Shown here piece by piece: positions 53,386 to 63,245 of a stretch of 64,000 bases of DNA (the stretch's first letter is position 1; each line of letters begins with the position of its first letter). The notes under the pieces were generated by a model that ran no database searches, was not told where the DNA came from, and worked only from the letters and a program-made list of their open reading frames with translations. The stretch is from Desulfovibrio sp. UIB00. Lineage in GTDB: Bacteria > Desulfobacterota > Desulfovibrionia > Desulfovibrionales > Desulfovibrionaceae. The position numbers were made by a program, and so were the translations under genes. Location of the stretch: contig NZ_JAETXJ010000003.1 of NCBI RefSeq assembly GCF_022508225.1, positions 1 through 64,000 on the forward strand. The letters run 5' to 3'.

Positions 53386-56300
53386 ATGGGTCATTATTTC
53401 TGCGGATATTGGATGCGTTTTTGTCCTGCGTTGTTTCAGATTCTCCTTCTGTTTCTGTGTACGTTAAGTATACCCGTTCATATCAATGCAGCGAGCGCTG
53501 ACAGTTTTAAAACCAATGAATACTGGAAAAGCACAGGGTTGGATTTCATTCACGCTGCCGATGCATACGCTCTGGGATATACCGGGGCTGGCACCACGCT
53601 GGGTATAATTGACTCTTCCGTACGCGGCGACCACCCTGAGCTGGCTGGAAAAGTCATAATGATGGACTTGCCGCTTGATGAGACCACGGGGCAGGAATAC
53701 GTGCCAAACTGGGCATACGATAAGCATGGCAGTCATGTGGCGGGCATCATGGCAGCCATGCGAAATGGTGTTGGCATGCACGGTGTGGCTTTTGACGCCA
53801 ACCTTGTTTCGGCAGCCATGCTTGGGGGAGCGTACGGGAGCACCGAAAATCTTGTGACGCCTGATTTGTTGAGCCTCTTTGCTGCGTATCCAGAAATTCG
53901 CGTCATCAACAACAGTTGGGGTGCGGATTTTTACCCCTCGCTTGACCCTGCCAAAGATATTCCCGCAGATATCATATCTGCCCAGGATAATGCGATCAAA
54001 GCGCTCTGCAAGCTCAGTGAGGAGTACGACAAGGTCGTTGTGTTTGCCGCTGGCAACAGCACCATGATAGCTCCCAGTGTCGAGGGCATGATGCCGCGTT
54101 ATGTGCCGGATCTGAAAGGCTGGATCAGCGTGGTTTCCCTTAATATTGCCGGAATCACTACAGCGACGGACGGAACACGCACCATTGGTCCGTCTGGGGT
54201 CAGTTATTTCAGTAACCTGGGGAGCAAAGCCTCTCTTTGGACCGTTGCGGCTCCCGGCAGCTATATCAATTCGCTCAATGCCACTACCAACGGCTATATG
54301 CTGGCCAGCGGCACCAGCATGGCAGCGCCCTATGTGAGCGGCACTGTGGGTCTGGTGGCGCAGGCTTTTCCCTGGATGACCGGTAAACAGCTGGCTGATG
54401 CTGTATTGACCACGGCGGATAATACTTTTGTAGCGCCAACGCACCTTGTTCAATACTCAGTTGATAGTTATGGCAATCCCAATAAGGTTGTTATTACTAT
54501 TATAGATAACAGTGTTCCTGCTCCGAATGATGTGACAATCAAGCAGTGGATTGGAGAAGTTTATCAAGGCGCAACGGCAGTTGCTTTAAAATATCTTGTT
54601 GATCAGGGCGATAAAGCAGTGAACAACCTGACCAGAGAAGAAGTATTTGGGCAGGGATTGCTGGATGCGGGCAAGGCCGTGCGCGGCATCGCCCGGCTGG
54701 ATGCCAACCGTATGTCGGCCTCGGATGTGGTGGCGTTGCCTGAATTGGGCCCTGGCAATTACGCGCTTGAAACGTTTGACACCAAGGGCTACTTCGCCGA
54801 ATTCAGCAATGATATCAGCCAGCGCCAGTGGAGTGATGCCTACCATCATGCCAGTTTTCTGGCCGGGGCGGACGCCACGGCCCTGCGCGGCAAGGACGTG
54901 GGCTTGCGTAAAACGGGTGCGGGCCTATTGGTTCTCAGCGGCATCAATAGCTATTCCGGGGCTACCGTGGTTGACGGCGGAGGCCTGGCCGTGAGCAAAA
55001 GGGCAGACGGCACTGGCGGCGTACTGCAAAACAGCGATGTGCTCGTGCGTCAGGGCGGTGTATTGCTGGGTGATGGGGTAATACAGAAGAAAGTCGTCAA
55101 TTACGGCACTGTTGCTCCGGGCTATCGCGGCCTGACGCTCACGGTAAATAATTACACCCAGTCAGGTCAGGGCACGCTGCAAATCGGTTTCAATTCCAAT
55201 AATCAATATTCTGTGCTCAGTGCAAACTCTGCAACTCTTGACGGAGCCCTGCGGTTTTCTCCTTCGCCGGGATTTTATGCAGAAAACTATTCAATAAGTA
55301 TGAACAGTGTGCAGGCAACAAGCTCCACAGGCGCATTTAACAGCGTTGGGGTTAGTTCTTCTTCGCCAACATTGAATTTCAGCGTCGCGTCAAGCAATGG
55401 CCTCGGGGCGGCATTATTGGGCCAGCAACGTGCATCAAACGCGTACAGCCGCTATGCCGACAGTACCACCACAAGCCGTGTTGGACGCGCTCTTTACCAG
55501 ATAGCAGGGCAGGCAACAGGCGACATGCAAAACCTGTTTCAGGCTCTGGACTGGAGCGATGCATCCGGCAGCGGCATTGCTCCGGCAATGGAGCAGTTGA
55601 GCCCCAACAGCTATGATGCCGTGGCTCGGGCCGGGCTTGAAGCGCAGCGGCAACTTAACCTGCTTATGGTGCGGCGCTTCTTGGGGGCCAGCGGCCCGCA
55701 AGGCGTGAACGGCACTGGCGTGTCCAGCGGTGATGAAGCTGCTGGCTGGCAGGCATGGGCGCTGCCCTTTGGCAGCTACAGCAACATGAACGCCAATGGC
55801 GGCTCAGCGGGCTTTACGGCGTCTGGTGCGGGGTCGGCCCTTGGTGTTGACCGCCTGTGGGAGAGCGGACTGACAGCAGGATTTGATGTGGCGCTCGCAG
55901 GCCGCCGCACGGAAATCCATAGTGCGGGCGAGGCAAGGGCGGAAACTCTGGCCGCATCTGTTGGCGGGCACGCGCTGTTCAAGCCTCGCTGGTGGGATGG
56001 TGCCTATGTGATGGGCATGGCCCGCGTGGGCTTTGAGGATGTGCAGATGCAGCGGGCCGTCAACTTCAATGGCTATGCGCGCAATCACAGCAGCAGATGG
56101 ACGGGCCTGACAGCAGATACGCTTGCTGGCGGCGGCAAGGACTGGAACTGGGCAACCTCCTGGGGCGGCGTGGAAGCTGGCCCTCTGACATGGCTGGAAT
56201 ATAGCCTGAGTTCCAGGCCGGGATTTACCGAGGGCGGCTCCGGGGCCTCAGCACTCAGGGTTGATGCCGCCACTTACAACAATCTCTCGTCAGTCTTGGG

Positions 56301-56601
56301 GGCGCATGCAAATCTTGCCCGCACCCTGGATAATGGCACAACGCTCGCATGGGATACTCTGGCAGGCTGGCGGCATGACTGGCTTGAGGGAACGTTCAGC
56401 AGCAGCGCCAGATTCAAGGGATACAGTCCTGGTTTTGAAAGCCGGTCAGATATGCCGGGCCGGGATGCCATGCTGATTCATAGCAGTGTGCGGGCGAGCC
56501 ATACCAGTGGTTTTTTTGCTCAGGTTGAGCTTGGAGCGGAGTTATTTCGATCTCAGAGTTCTTCCTGCTTCGGCGGCTTCAGTTGTGGCCTGGAATTTTA
56601 G
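53386..56601 (+). CDS. Subtilisin-like serine protease autotransporter
   Basis: 1071 residues. A signal peptide ends near HINAAS (about 36). The S8 protease domain (about 45-420) has the intact triad Asp76 (GIIDSSV), His114 (HGSHVAG) and Ser311 (GTSMAAP). A beta-helical passenger with an autotransporter repeat segment follows (GLRKTGAGLLVLSGINSYSGATVVDGG). The C-terminal beta-barrel (about 790-1071) ends in LEF. It is a type V secreted surface or released protease. GGAG precedes the ATG. It stands alone, with AT-rich DNA on both sides. Confidence 0.92.
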   Translation: MGHYFCGYWMRFCPALFQILLLFLCTLSIPVHINAASADSFKTNEYWKSTGLDFIHAADAYALGYTGAGTTLGIIDSSVRGDHPELAGKVIMMDLPLDETTGQEYVPNWAYDKHGSHVAGIMAAMRNGVGMHGVAFDANLVSAAMLGGAYGSTENLVTPDLLSLFAAYPEIRVINNSWGADFYPSLDPAKDIPADIISAQDNAIKALCKLSEEYDKVVVFAAGNSTMIAPSVEGMMPRYVPDLKGWISVVSLNIAGITTATDGTRTIGPSGVSYFSNLGSKASLWTVAAPGSYINSLNATTNGYMLASGTSMAAPYVSGTVGLVAQAFPWMTGKQLADAVLTTADNTFVAPTHLVQYSVDSYGNPNKVVITIIDNSVPAPNDVTIKQWIGEVYQGATAVALKYLVDQGDKAVNNLTREEVFGQGLLDAGKAVRGIARLDANRMSASDVVALPELGPGNYALETFDTKGYFAEFSNDISQRQWSDAYHHASFLAGADATALRGKDVGLRKTGAGLLVLSGINSYSGATVVDGGGLAVSKRADGTGGVLQNSDVLVRQGGVLLGDGVIQKKVVNYGTVAPGYRGLTLTVNNYTQSGQGTLQIGFNSNNQYSVLSANSATLDGALRFSPSPGFYAENYSISMNSVQATSSTGAFNSVGVSSSSPTLNFSVASSNGLGAALLGQQRASNAYSRYADSTTTSRVGRALYQIAGQATGDMQNLFQALDWSDASGSGIAPAMEQLSPNSYDAVARAGLEAQRQLNLLMVRRFLGASGPQGVNGTGVSSGDEAAGWQAWALPFGSYSNMNANGGSAGFTASGAGSALGVDRLWESGLTAGFDVALAGRRTEIHSAGEARAETLAASVGGHALFKPRWWDGAYVMGMARVGFEDVQMQRAVNFNGYARNHSSRWTGLTADTLAGGGKDWNWATSWGGVEAGPLTWLEYSLSSRPGFTEGGSGASALRVDAATYNNLSSVLGAHANLARTLDNGTTLAWDTLAGWRHDWLEGTFSSSARFKGYSPGFESRSDMPGRDAMLIHSSVRASHTSGFFAQVELGAELFRSQSSSCFGGFSCGLEF

Positions 56602-56919
56602 CGGCTGTTTGCATGATTCATCCATGCCATTGGACTTGTCGTTCTCCTCTACCGATTTACGTTATATGTGCTTTTGATTATCCGCTCCACGAGCTAATCC
56701 ATTGAAAAAATACTGTTCCTGTCTTAGAGAAAAAAAGGAATAAAGTCGGTCATCGCCCCCGATCAACTGGGGCGGCACTGTTTTGTTTTGTGCATAATAA
56801 AGATAGCGCAATCATACTGCGTTGTAACCACAATTCCCCCCGAAAGTGGCTTTTGCGATGGCGCAGGACTAGCTTAAGTAACAGATAAGCTTTCTGGAAG
56901 GTATTGAGGAAAACGCACA
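56602..56919. other. Non-coding region upstream of the NRPS gene
   Basis: 318 nt. An extended -10-like TGCATAATAA lies near 56790. A GGAAGG site at about 56895 may serve the NRPS start, though its spacing is long. No gene seen. Confidence 0.4.
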
Positions 56920-59900
56920 ATGAAGATTGCCGACATCACCTTTGGGATGCCCAGAAGCAAGGCGGCGGCGCAGAATCCGGCGGGAGCTGCTGCCGAAGGA
57001 CAACCAGCCGCGTTGCCTTCGAACCTCTCCGCTGCTGGCCATGCCATACCGTGTTCATCCAGTTTGTCTGGCTTGCCTGGCAGATGGGCCAGCTTTGAAG
57101 CCCTGTTTTGCTCTGTCGCGGAAGAGAATCCGGATTATATCGCCATTTCTGGTGGCGGCAAAAGCCTGAACTTCAGGGAACTGAAGGATTTTTCCGCGCG
57201 CATAGCCGCCTTTGTACTGGCGCAAAACTATGGGCCGGAAGCGGCAGTAGGGGTGCTGTGCGAGCGGGGGGCCATGTATCTTGCCGCCGCCATTGGCATC
57301 ATGCGGGCCGGTGCGGTGTATGTTCCCGTGGAGCGCGAACTGCCGCGCCCCCGGCAGGAAGCCATGCTCAGGCCCGTGCGGTTGCTGGTGACGGACAGAG
57401 CTTCACTGCCCCAGGCAGAATACCATCGCTACCGTAACCCCAACATTGCCCACGTGCTTTGTCTGGATGCGCCATCCTTTGCGGATGCTCTGGAAAGTGG
57501 CGGTCTGAGCAGCACGGAATACTGGGAGCACCTTGCAGAGCCGGGCAGCGACCGGGGGTGGCTGGACGATGTGGACGCCCGCCCCCTTGATCTGGCGCAA
57601 CTTTGCAGGATGGCAGACAGCCTGCTGCAAAAAACGGGTCTTGCCTCCAATCGCGCCCCCGGCAGCCCCCCAGGAAATACACAGGGCAGGGGTAAAAGCG
57701 TGCTTGATATCGGCAGCGGCTCGGGCGTGATGGCGCAGGCGCTGGCCTCTGCCGCCAGTCGGTACGTAGCGGTAGACATAGCCCGAAATGAACTGGACAG
57801 GATGCAGGCCTTGCCCTGCGGCGCTTCCGTGAGCATCCACCGCATGGAAGCCATAGACATCTGCTTTTTTGAAGACGAGCGTTTTGACCTTGTGGTGCTC
57901 AACGGCGTTGTGGATTGCTTTCCCGGTTACAATTATCTGCGCAGGGTGCTTGACCACGCTGTAGAACGCCTCACGGCGGGCGGCAGCATTTTTGTGGGCG
58001 CTGTGCGTGATATGGACCGCAAGGACGACCTGCGGGCAACCATCAGGGAACATGCTCTTGCCACAGGCGATCAATCGGCCTTGCTGCGTTTTGAGGGCTC
58101 GGCAGAGCTGTTTGTGCCACGGCGTTTCTTTAGTGCCTGGGCGGCAGAATGCCCATATCCTGTTGAAGTGAAATTTTCACCCATTGCGGCCTCTGCGCCC
58201 TCTGGCAATGGTCAGGCGGATGCCTTTCGCTATGACCTGCAGATTTTCAGGATCGCCCACGATACCAAAGCACACGGTACCAAAGCCCTGCGTGAGAGCT
58301 TTGGCTTGAAGGATCTGGAGGCCTGCCCCGTAGCCCCGCTTGCAGCGGTCAGGCCGGACGCAGCCGCCTATATTGTCTACACCAGCGGTTCCACAGGGCA
58401 GCCCAAGGGCGTTGTGGTGGATCACCGTCACCTCCTGCACATAATCCATGCCCTGTGGGAATTTTCAGATGGGTGCGGCACTGTGGGCCTGGTTGCGCCG
58501 CTCTCGTTTGATGCGTCCATCCAGCAACTGGCGGTTTCGCTGTTTTGCGGCAAACCTCTGTATGTCATGGCAGACGAGGAACGCAAAAATCCTGCGGCAT
58601 TCTGCGCCGCTGCCCGCAAGAGGGGTATTGACCTGTGCGACATGACCCCGGCCTTTTTTAATGTGCTGGTGGACTATTTGCAGGAGCACTGCCAGCCCCT
58701 GCCGCTCAAACGCCTGCTGCTGGCGGGCGAGGTGCTGCGGCCAGATGTCATTCAGAACTTTTATGCCATACCCGGCAATGAAGATGTGGTGCTGTTCAAT
58801 GTGTACGGCCCCACAGAGTGCACGGTAGACAGCAGCGCCTTTCGCATTGACCGCGCCAATTATGCTGATTTTACTGCCTTTCCCATTGGCAGGCCGCTTG
58901 AAGGCGTGAGTATTTTTGTGCTGGATAAACATCAGCGCCCGGTGCCGGACTCAGTTGCCGGTGAACTATGGATCGCGGGAGCGGGCGTTTCGCGCGGGTA
59001 TCTGAATGGCGAGAGTGCCGGTGCTTTTACCGAATATGCCGGGCGGCGCTGCTATCGCACTGGCGACAATGGCTTTATCCAGAACGGACTTGTCTATTAC
59101 CGGGGCCGGGAGGATCAGCAGGTCAAGATCAGGGGCAACCGGGTCGAGATCGGCGAGGTGGAAAAGGCCGTGGGGAGTTTCCCTGGTGTGCGGCAGGTGG
59201 CCGTGGCGGCGGACTTTTATCAGGCTGGCAACGACAAAAGTCTCGCTGCCTATGTGGTGGGTGCTGTGAATCCAGCGGATTTGCGCAGCTATCTTGAGCA
59301 GCAGTTGCCGCCCTTTTGCGTGCCGGATTATATTGTGCCGATGGTGGAGCTGCCCCTCTCGCCCAACCGCAAGGTGGATAAAAGGGCGCTGCCGTCCCCG
59401 CTGGGCAGGGCCGAGGCCGTTGCAGGGCGCTGCCCGCAAGGGGCTGTGGAGCAGACGCTTGCCGCCATCTGGAAGCGGCTGCTGGGCATGGATGTATGTG
59501 ATGCGGAGGCCAGCTTTTTCAGCATTGGCGGGCACAGCATCATGGCCGTGCGTCTTGTTGCCATGATTGAAAAAGAGTTGCGCGTCCATATTGCCGTCAA
59601 CGAGCTGATGGCCCATTCCAGCATTGCGCGGTTGGCTGAACTTGTAGAAGGCAAAACCGGCACCCGCACTAGCCCCATCATCAAACTTTGTCATAGTGAA
59701 GGTGGAAAAAATCTCTTCCTGTTTCATCCTGTGGGGGGCAGCGTGTTTTGCTACAGCGATCTGGCCCGACTGCTGGATGGTCGCTACACCCTCTATGCTG
59801 TGGAGCCTGCGGGCTTTCAGGCTGAAAAAACTGCTCTGAATACAGAGCTGTACAGGGTTCAGGATTTGGCCGCGATTTATCTTGATGAAATCCTTAAGGT

Positions 59901-60483
59901 AGCCACGGAGAACATTGTTTTTGGAGGCTGGAGTTTCGGCGGCCTCCTGGCCTATGAGGCGGCCTGCCTGTATGCAGCGCGCGGGGGCGAACCAGGCCCG
60001 ATTTTGATTTTGGACACAGTGCTCGACAACACAAGGGACAAGCAGCTTGCAGCCAAGGACGATGTGGAACTGCTGAAAAACCAGCTCGCGGAAGCGCTGG
60101 CCTTTGATGTGGAAAAGCTGCGGGCCATGAACCGGGCTGAAAGAATGGCGTATCTGGTGGAATGCGGCGAAAAAGCCGGATTACTGCCGCCCAATTTCAG
60201 CCCCGCGCATATGGAAAACCTGTTGCAGACTTACAGGCTCAATGCCATTGCCGCAGCACGTTATGACAACCCAACGCCGTCTGATCTGCGTATTCTGTAT
60301 ATTCGCGCGCTGGATTTTGCCAGTAATCCTTACATTGATTTTAATGACCAATATCAGGGTTGGAGCCGCTGTTTGCCTGAAAAAAACATCACCCTCCGCT
60401 GGACTGGGGGCACACATCAAAGCATGCTTTCCCCTGGCCTTGCAGATGGCGTGGCAAAGCTTATTCGCGACTTTTTGAGGTAA
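56920..60483 (+). CDS. Single-module NRPS: adenylation domain interrupted by a methyltransferase, carrier protein and thioesterase
   Basis: 1187 residues, no condensation domain. The A domain starts at about 60 (A2 AGAVYVPVE at about 130), is interrupted by a SAM methyltransferase (about 225-440; motif I VLDIGSGSG at 261, then FDLVVLNGVVDCFPGYNYL, typical of NRPS methyltransferases), and resumes with A3 YTSGSTGQPKG at about 487. Specificity residues read D531 A532 Q535 D574 L600 A602 V628 V636 D637 K818, DAQDLAVVDK, one change from the glutamine code DAQDLGVVDK. Carrier Ser873 (GGHSI). Thioesterase Ser1005 (GGWSFGG). Predicted to activate Gln, methylate it and release a small, possibly cyclised product. 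No phosphopantetheinyl transferase is in the window. Confidence 0.9.
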   Translation: MKIADITFGMPRSKAAAQNPAGAAAEGQPAALPSNLSAAGHAIPCSSSLSGLPGRWASFEALFCSVAEENPDYIAISGGGKSLNFRELKDFSARIAAFVLAQNYGPEAAVGVLCERGAMYLAAAIGIMRAGAVYVPVERELPRPRQEAMLRPVRLLVTDRASLPQAEYHRYRNPNIAHVLCLDAPSFADALESGGLSSTEYWEHLAEPGSDRGWLDDVDARPLDLAQLCRMADSLLQKTGLASNRAPGSPPGNTQGRGKSVLDIGSGSGVMAQALASAASRYVAVDIARNELDRMQALPCGASVSIHRMEAIDICFFEDERFDLVVLNGVVDCFPGYNYLRRVLDHAVERLTAGGSIFVGAVRDMDRKDDLRATIREHALATGDQSALLRFEGSAELFVPRRFFSAWAAECPYPVEVKFSPIAASAPSGNGQADAFRYDLQIFRIAHDTKAHGTKALRESFGLKDLEACPVAPLAAVRPDAAAYIVYTSGSTGQPKGVVVDHRHLLHIIHALWEFSDGCGTVGLVAPLSFDASIQQLAVSLFCGKPLYVMADEERKNPAAFCAAARKRGIDLCDMTPAFFNVLVDYLQEHCQPLPLKRLLLAGEVLRPDVIQNFYAIPGNEDVVLFNVYGPTECTVDSSAFRIDRANYADFTAFPIGRPLEGVSIFVLDKHQRPVPDSVAGELWIAGAGVSRGYLNGESAGAFTEYAGRRCYRTGDNGFIQNGLVYYRGREDQQVKIRGNRVEIGEVEKAVGSFPGVRQVAVAADFYQAGNDKSLAAYVVGAVNPADLRSYLEQQLPPFCVPDYIVPMVELPLSPNRKVDKRALPSPLGRAEAVAGRCPQGAVEQTLAAIWKRLLGMDVCDAEASFFSIGGHSIMAVRLVAMIEKELRVHIAVNELMAHSSIARLAELVEGKTGTRTSPIIKLCHSEGGKNLFLFHPVGGSVFCYSDLARLLDGRYTLYAVEPAGFQAEKTALNTELYRVQDLAAIYLDEILKVATENIVFGGWSFGGLLAYEAACLYAARGGEPGPILILDTVLDNTRDKQLAAKDDVELLKNQLAEALAFDVEKLRAMNRAERMAYLVECGEKAGLLPPNFSPAHMENLLQTYRLNAIAAARYDNPTPSDLRILYIRALDFASNPYIDFNDQYQGWSRCLPEKNITLRWTGGTHQSMLSPGLADGVAKLIRDFLR

Positions 60484-60488
60484 CTATA

Positions 60489-62480
60489 TTACACTCTGGT
60501 AGATTGAATTGTGGCAGTGCCTTTCCAGCGAGCCAGGAATCGGGCCACGGTATCCCGCGCAGCATTCTTTTCCTCTTCAGAAACATTGGCGTCAGTATCA
60601 CCGTTGACCGTGCTGTCAATCACAAGCTTGTTCAAGTTCAAGGTATTGTTGCCTTGTCCGGTAAATATCTGACTGTCGAGTATGAAGCCCTTGATAACCA
60701 GTGTGTTATCGCCACTACCAGCCGAAATTGAACTACGGGCAAGAAAGCCCTCAATGGTCACATCGTCCTTGCCGTTGCCGCCTATATACTCAAGAAGAGC
60801 TGCGTTGCCGTCAACGGTAAACTGGTTGTCGCCGTTGCCGAGATTGATATACAAGCCGATGGCATCACTGTGGATATGGACACTGTCGTTTCCTGCCCCC
60901 GTAATGATGCGGTTTGCGCTGAGGATTTCGTCAATAACAATGGTGTTATCTCCATCTCCCGTTTTGATAGAGCCATTTTGCAAGGCAATATGGATATTGT
61001 TTTTCCCATCGCCCATCTTCCATTCGCCAGCATCCATAAGAAAGCCCACATCAAAACTGTTGTTTCCATTCCCTGCGGTCAGGTTTTGAATGGTATTTCC
61101 AGATATGCGGTTGTCACCATTGCCAAGAGTAACGTCTGAGGCGTAGTTTGCAATCAGAGTATTATTGCCATCGCCAAGCTGAATTTTTTGTCGCACACCA
61201 GTCAAATAATCGCCATGAAAAGTGGCAGCATGGCTGTTGAGTTTGACCGTGTTATTACCATTGCCAGTGCTAAGAATATTTACAGCTTCAGATTCAACCT
61301 TGTTATTGCCGTCGCCAAGCTGGATAACAGGTTGGTACTCGCTTTGTGCTATCAAAGGGGAAAAATCATCTTGTGTAACTTTTGTGACCCTAACAGTGTT
61401 ATCGCCATTGCCAGCAGTGATAGATTTCGTTGTGCCAGTTACAATATTATTATTGCCGTTTCCGGCTTCTATGTGATGACCAAATGCAACATCAACAGAA
61501 TTGTTGCCATCACCTAGATTGATGAAGTTTGCTCCTCCACCAGAAATAGAATTGTTGCCATCACCTAGATTGATGAAGTTTGCTCCTCCACCAGAAATAG
61601 AATTGTTGCCATCACCGAAAGAAATCTTCCCTGCACCAACATCAACAAGCTTGTTATTGCCGTTTCCCGCCGATATGAGGCTGATGCCTCCGCCCTGCGC
61701 TTTCAGGGTATTATCGCCTTCACCCAGATCAACCTTATTTGCATAATCAAAAGAAATGACCGTGTCATTGCCCGTGCCTGCATGGATTTCATCAACCCCA
61801 TTGAGATTGATAATCACATCGTTGCCGTTGGTTCCCTGCAAAATCTCGGTGGGCTCTATTCTCATAAAGTTATCATCAAAGTAATCATTGCCTTTTTTTT
61901 CTGCCCCGGACCACACAAGCAGGTTCCCCTGATCATCTTCGCTGATGACCGTGTTGGCCTTGATAGCCAAGGTTTGTGTGCTGCCGTCTGCCTTGGTGAT
62001 TTCGGCGGTAATTTTTTGATCTGGCGCAAGATAAAAGGGTTTTTCTTCGCCATTGGCATAGGCGCTGGCAGTGATGGAAACTGTTGCGCCGGAATTAAGC
62101 GTAGCGGTGGCAAGAACATTTTTAGCCGATTTGGCTGATGAGTCTGCGGTCTGGCCTGTGGCCGTTGTTGCCACTTGTTCTGAGGCAGGACTTCCCGCCT
62201 GAGAAGCTTTCAGGGCTTCCTTACCCATTTGCGAGATTGTCACGCTGTCGCCCTGAACCGTTGTTTTTTCTGACGTGAGCGTTGGGGCAGGGGTGTCAGT
62301 TGCAGTCTTTGTTGCGTTATTGCGTTGGCCCAATACCTGCTCCGCCCGCATGGAAAACTCCACAGAATCACCAGCAGTCAGCGCCGCGTTTTGTTCCACT
62401 TCTGTGCGGGAGGATTCTTTCAGAGATGAGAGTAAGGAGCCAGTTATCGGAACCAGACTGTTGAGCGGTGATAATGCCAT
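60489..62480 (-). CDS. RTX-like repeat protein, probable type I secreted surface protein
   Basis: 663 residues with no signal peptide. From about 210 onward it is a long array of GxGNN/GDGNN turns (LGDGNNSI, AGNGNNNI, TGAGNDSV), a variant of the calcium-binding RTX nonapeptide, which folds as a parallel beta-roll. The N-terminal 200 residues are Ser/Thr/Ala-rich. Such proteins are usually exported by a type I system using a C-terminal signal; none of the transporter genes is in the window. The frame opens at 62543, but the ATG at 62480 has AGGAGG upstream. Its stop is 5 nt from the convergent NRPS stop. Confidence 0.82.
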   Translation of the reverse strand: MALSPLNSLVPITGSLLSSLKESSRTEVEQNAALTAGDSVEFSMRAEQVLGQRNNATKTATDTPAPTLTSEKTTVQGDSVTISQMGKEALKASQAGSPASEQVATTATGQTADSSAKSAKNVLATATLNSGATVSITASAYANGEEKPFYLAPDQKITAEITKADGSTQTLAIKANTVISEDDQGNLLVWSGAEKKGNDYFDDNFMRIEPTEILQGTNGNDVIINLNGVDEIHAGTGNDTVISFDYANKVDLGEGDNTLKAQGGGISLISAGNGNNKLVDVGAGKISFGDGNNSISGGGANFINLGDGNNSISGGGANFINLGDGNNSVDVAFGHHIEAGNGNNNIVTGTTKSITAGNGDNTVRVTKVTQDDFSPLIAQSEYQPVIQLGDGNNKVESEAVNILSTGNGNNTVKLNSHAATFHGDYLTGVRQKIQLGDGNNTLIANYASDVTLGNGDNRISGNTIQNLTAGNGNNSFDVGFLMDAGEWKMGDGKNNIHIALQNGSIKTGDGDNTIVIDEILSANRIITGAGNDSVHIHSDAIGLYINLGNGDNQFTVDGNAALLEYIGGNGKDDVTIEGFLARSSISAGSGDNTLVIKGFILDSQIFTGQGNNTLNLNKLVIDSTVNGDTDANVSEEEKNAARDTVARFLARWKGTATIQSTRV
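61498..61616. repeat. Perfect tandem 51-bp duplication inside the RTX-like gene
   Basis: Two identical 51-bp units (61498-61548 and 61549-61599) plus the first 17 bp of a third. Each encodes 17 residues including SGGGANFINLGDGNN. The exact nucleotide identity points to a recent, in-frame slippage or recombination event. Confidence 0.95.
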
Positions 62481-62991
62481 GACGCACCTCCTGCTTGCTG
62501 GTGAAATCTGCACGGGGGCCGTCATTGGCCCAGCGTGGGGCAACGCACCGGCTTATTCGCGCGCCGCTCAGCGTTGTTGCCTGCGCCCTTTGGTGGAACA
62601 TTTGTTTGGGCTTAATCAAATATTATATTTAATGACTAAAAAATATATATTTTAATAAATAATAAATAAATATTGGTCAATTGTTTTAGTTGTTTTTATT
62701 TGCTGTACTTATAAATATTTCGAATAGTAATGGTGTAAAAAAATAATAAAAACAGAGTGTTAAAAAAAGATGATCGGAAGCAATTGTCGTTCTTGCAGCA
62801 CACGTTACAATTTTTTTGAACTGGAGAAGATGGATTGGCGTTGCGAAGGGCTATTACGCAGTGCATGCAAACTATTTGAAGTGCAATGCTTGATGGGCAG
62901 TCGATAATAAATCAAACGTATGCGCAACAATGCTTAATTTGAAGTGATTTATAGTTAATTTAATGTGTTATGTGGATATTCTTGCCTGAAA
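62481..62991. other. AT-rich non-coding region upstream of the RTX-like gene
   Basis: About 510 nt, very AT-rich between 62600 and 62760. It presumably holds the promoter of the RTX-like gene. No coding frame is convincing. Confidence 0.5.
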
Positions 62992-63027
62992 TAAAAAAGG
63001 GGCTATCCATTAAGGATAACCCCTTTC
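62992..63027 (-). terminator. Terminator after tRNA-Val
   Basis: On the minus strand, GGGGTTATCC pairs with GGATAGCCCC (one mismatch), followed by a T6 run. It lies 5 nt past the CCA end of the tRNA. Confidence 0.8.
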
Positions 63028-63032
63028 ATATT

Positions 63033-63108
63033 TGGTGGGCAGTACAGGACTTGAACCTGTGGCCCCCGCCTTGTAAGGGCGGTGCTCAACCAACTGAGCT
63101 AACTGCCC
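63033..63108 (-). tRNA. tRNA-Val (anticodon TAC)
   Basis: 76 nt on the minus strand, from GGGCAGTTAGCTCAG to the encoded CCA. The acceptor stem GGGCAGT pairs with ACTGCCC. The anticodon stem CCGCC/GGCGG encloses loop CTTACAA with anticodon TAC. The T-loop reads GGTTCAAGTCC. All cloverleaf parts are present. Confidence 0.95.
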
Positions 63109-63245
63109 GAAACAGCGCAGCACAGCCAGCAATATGCCCTGTTATTCAGCACATTGCAAGCGCAATTTTGCCGATACACCAGAGCAGCCCCGGTCACTAT
63201 GCCGGGCTGTCAGAATATCAGCCTGATGCTTTGCTGCGATTACTG

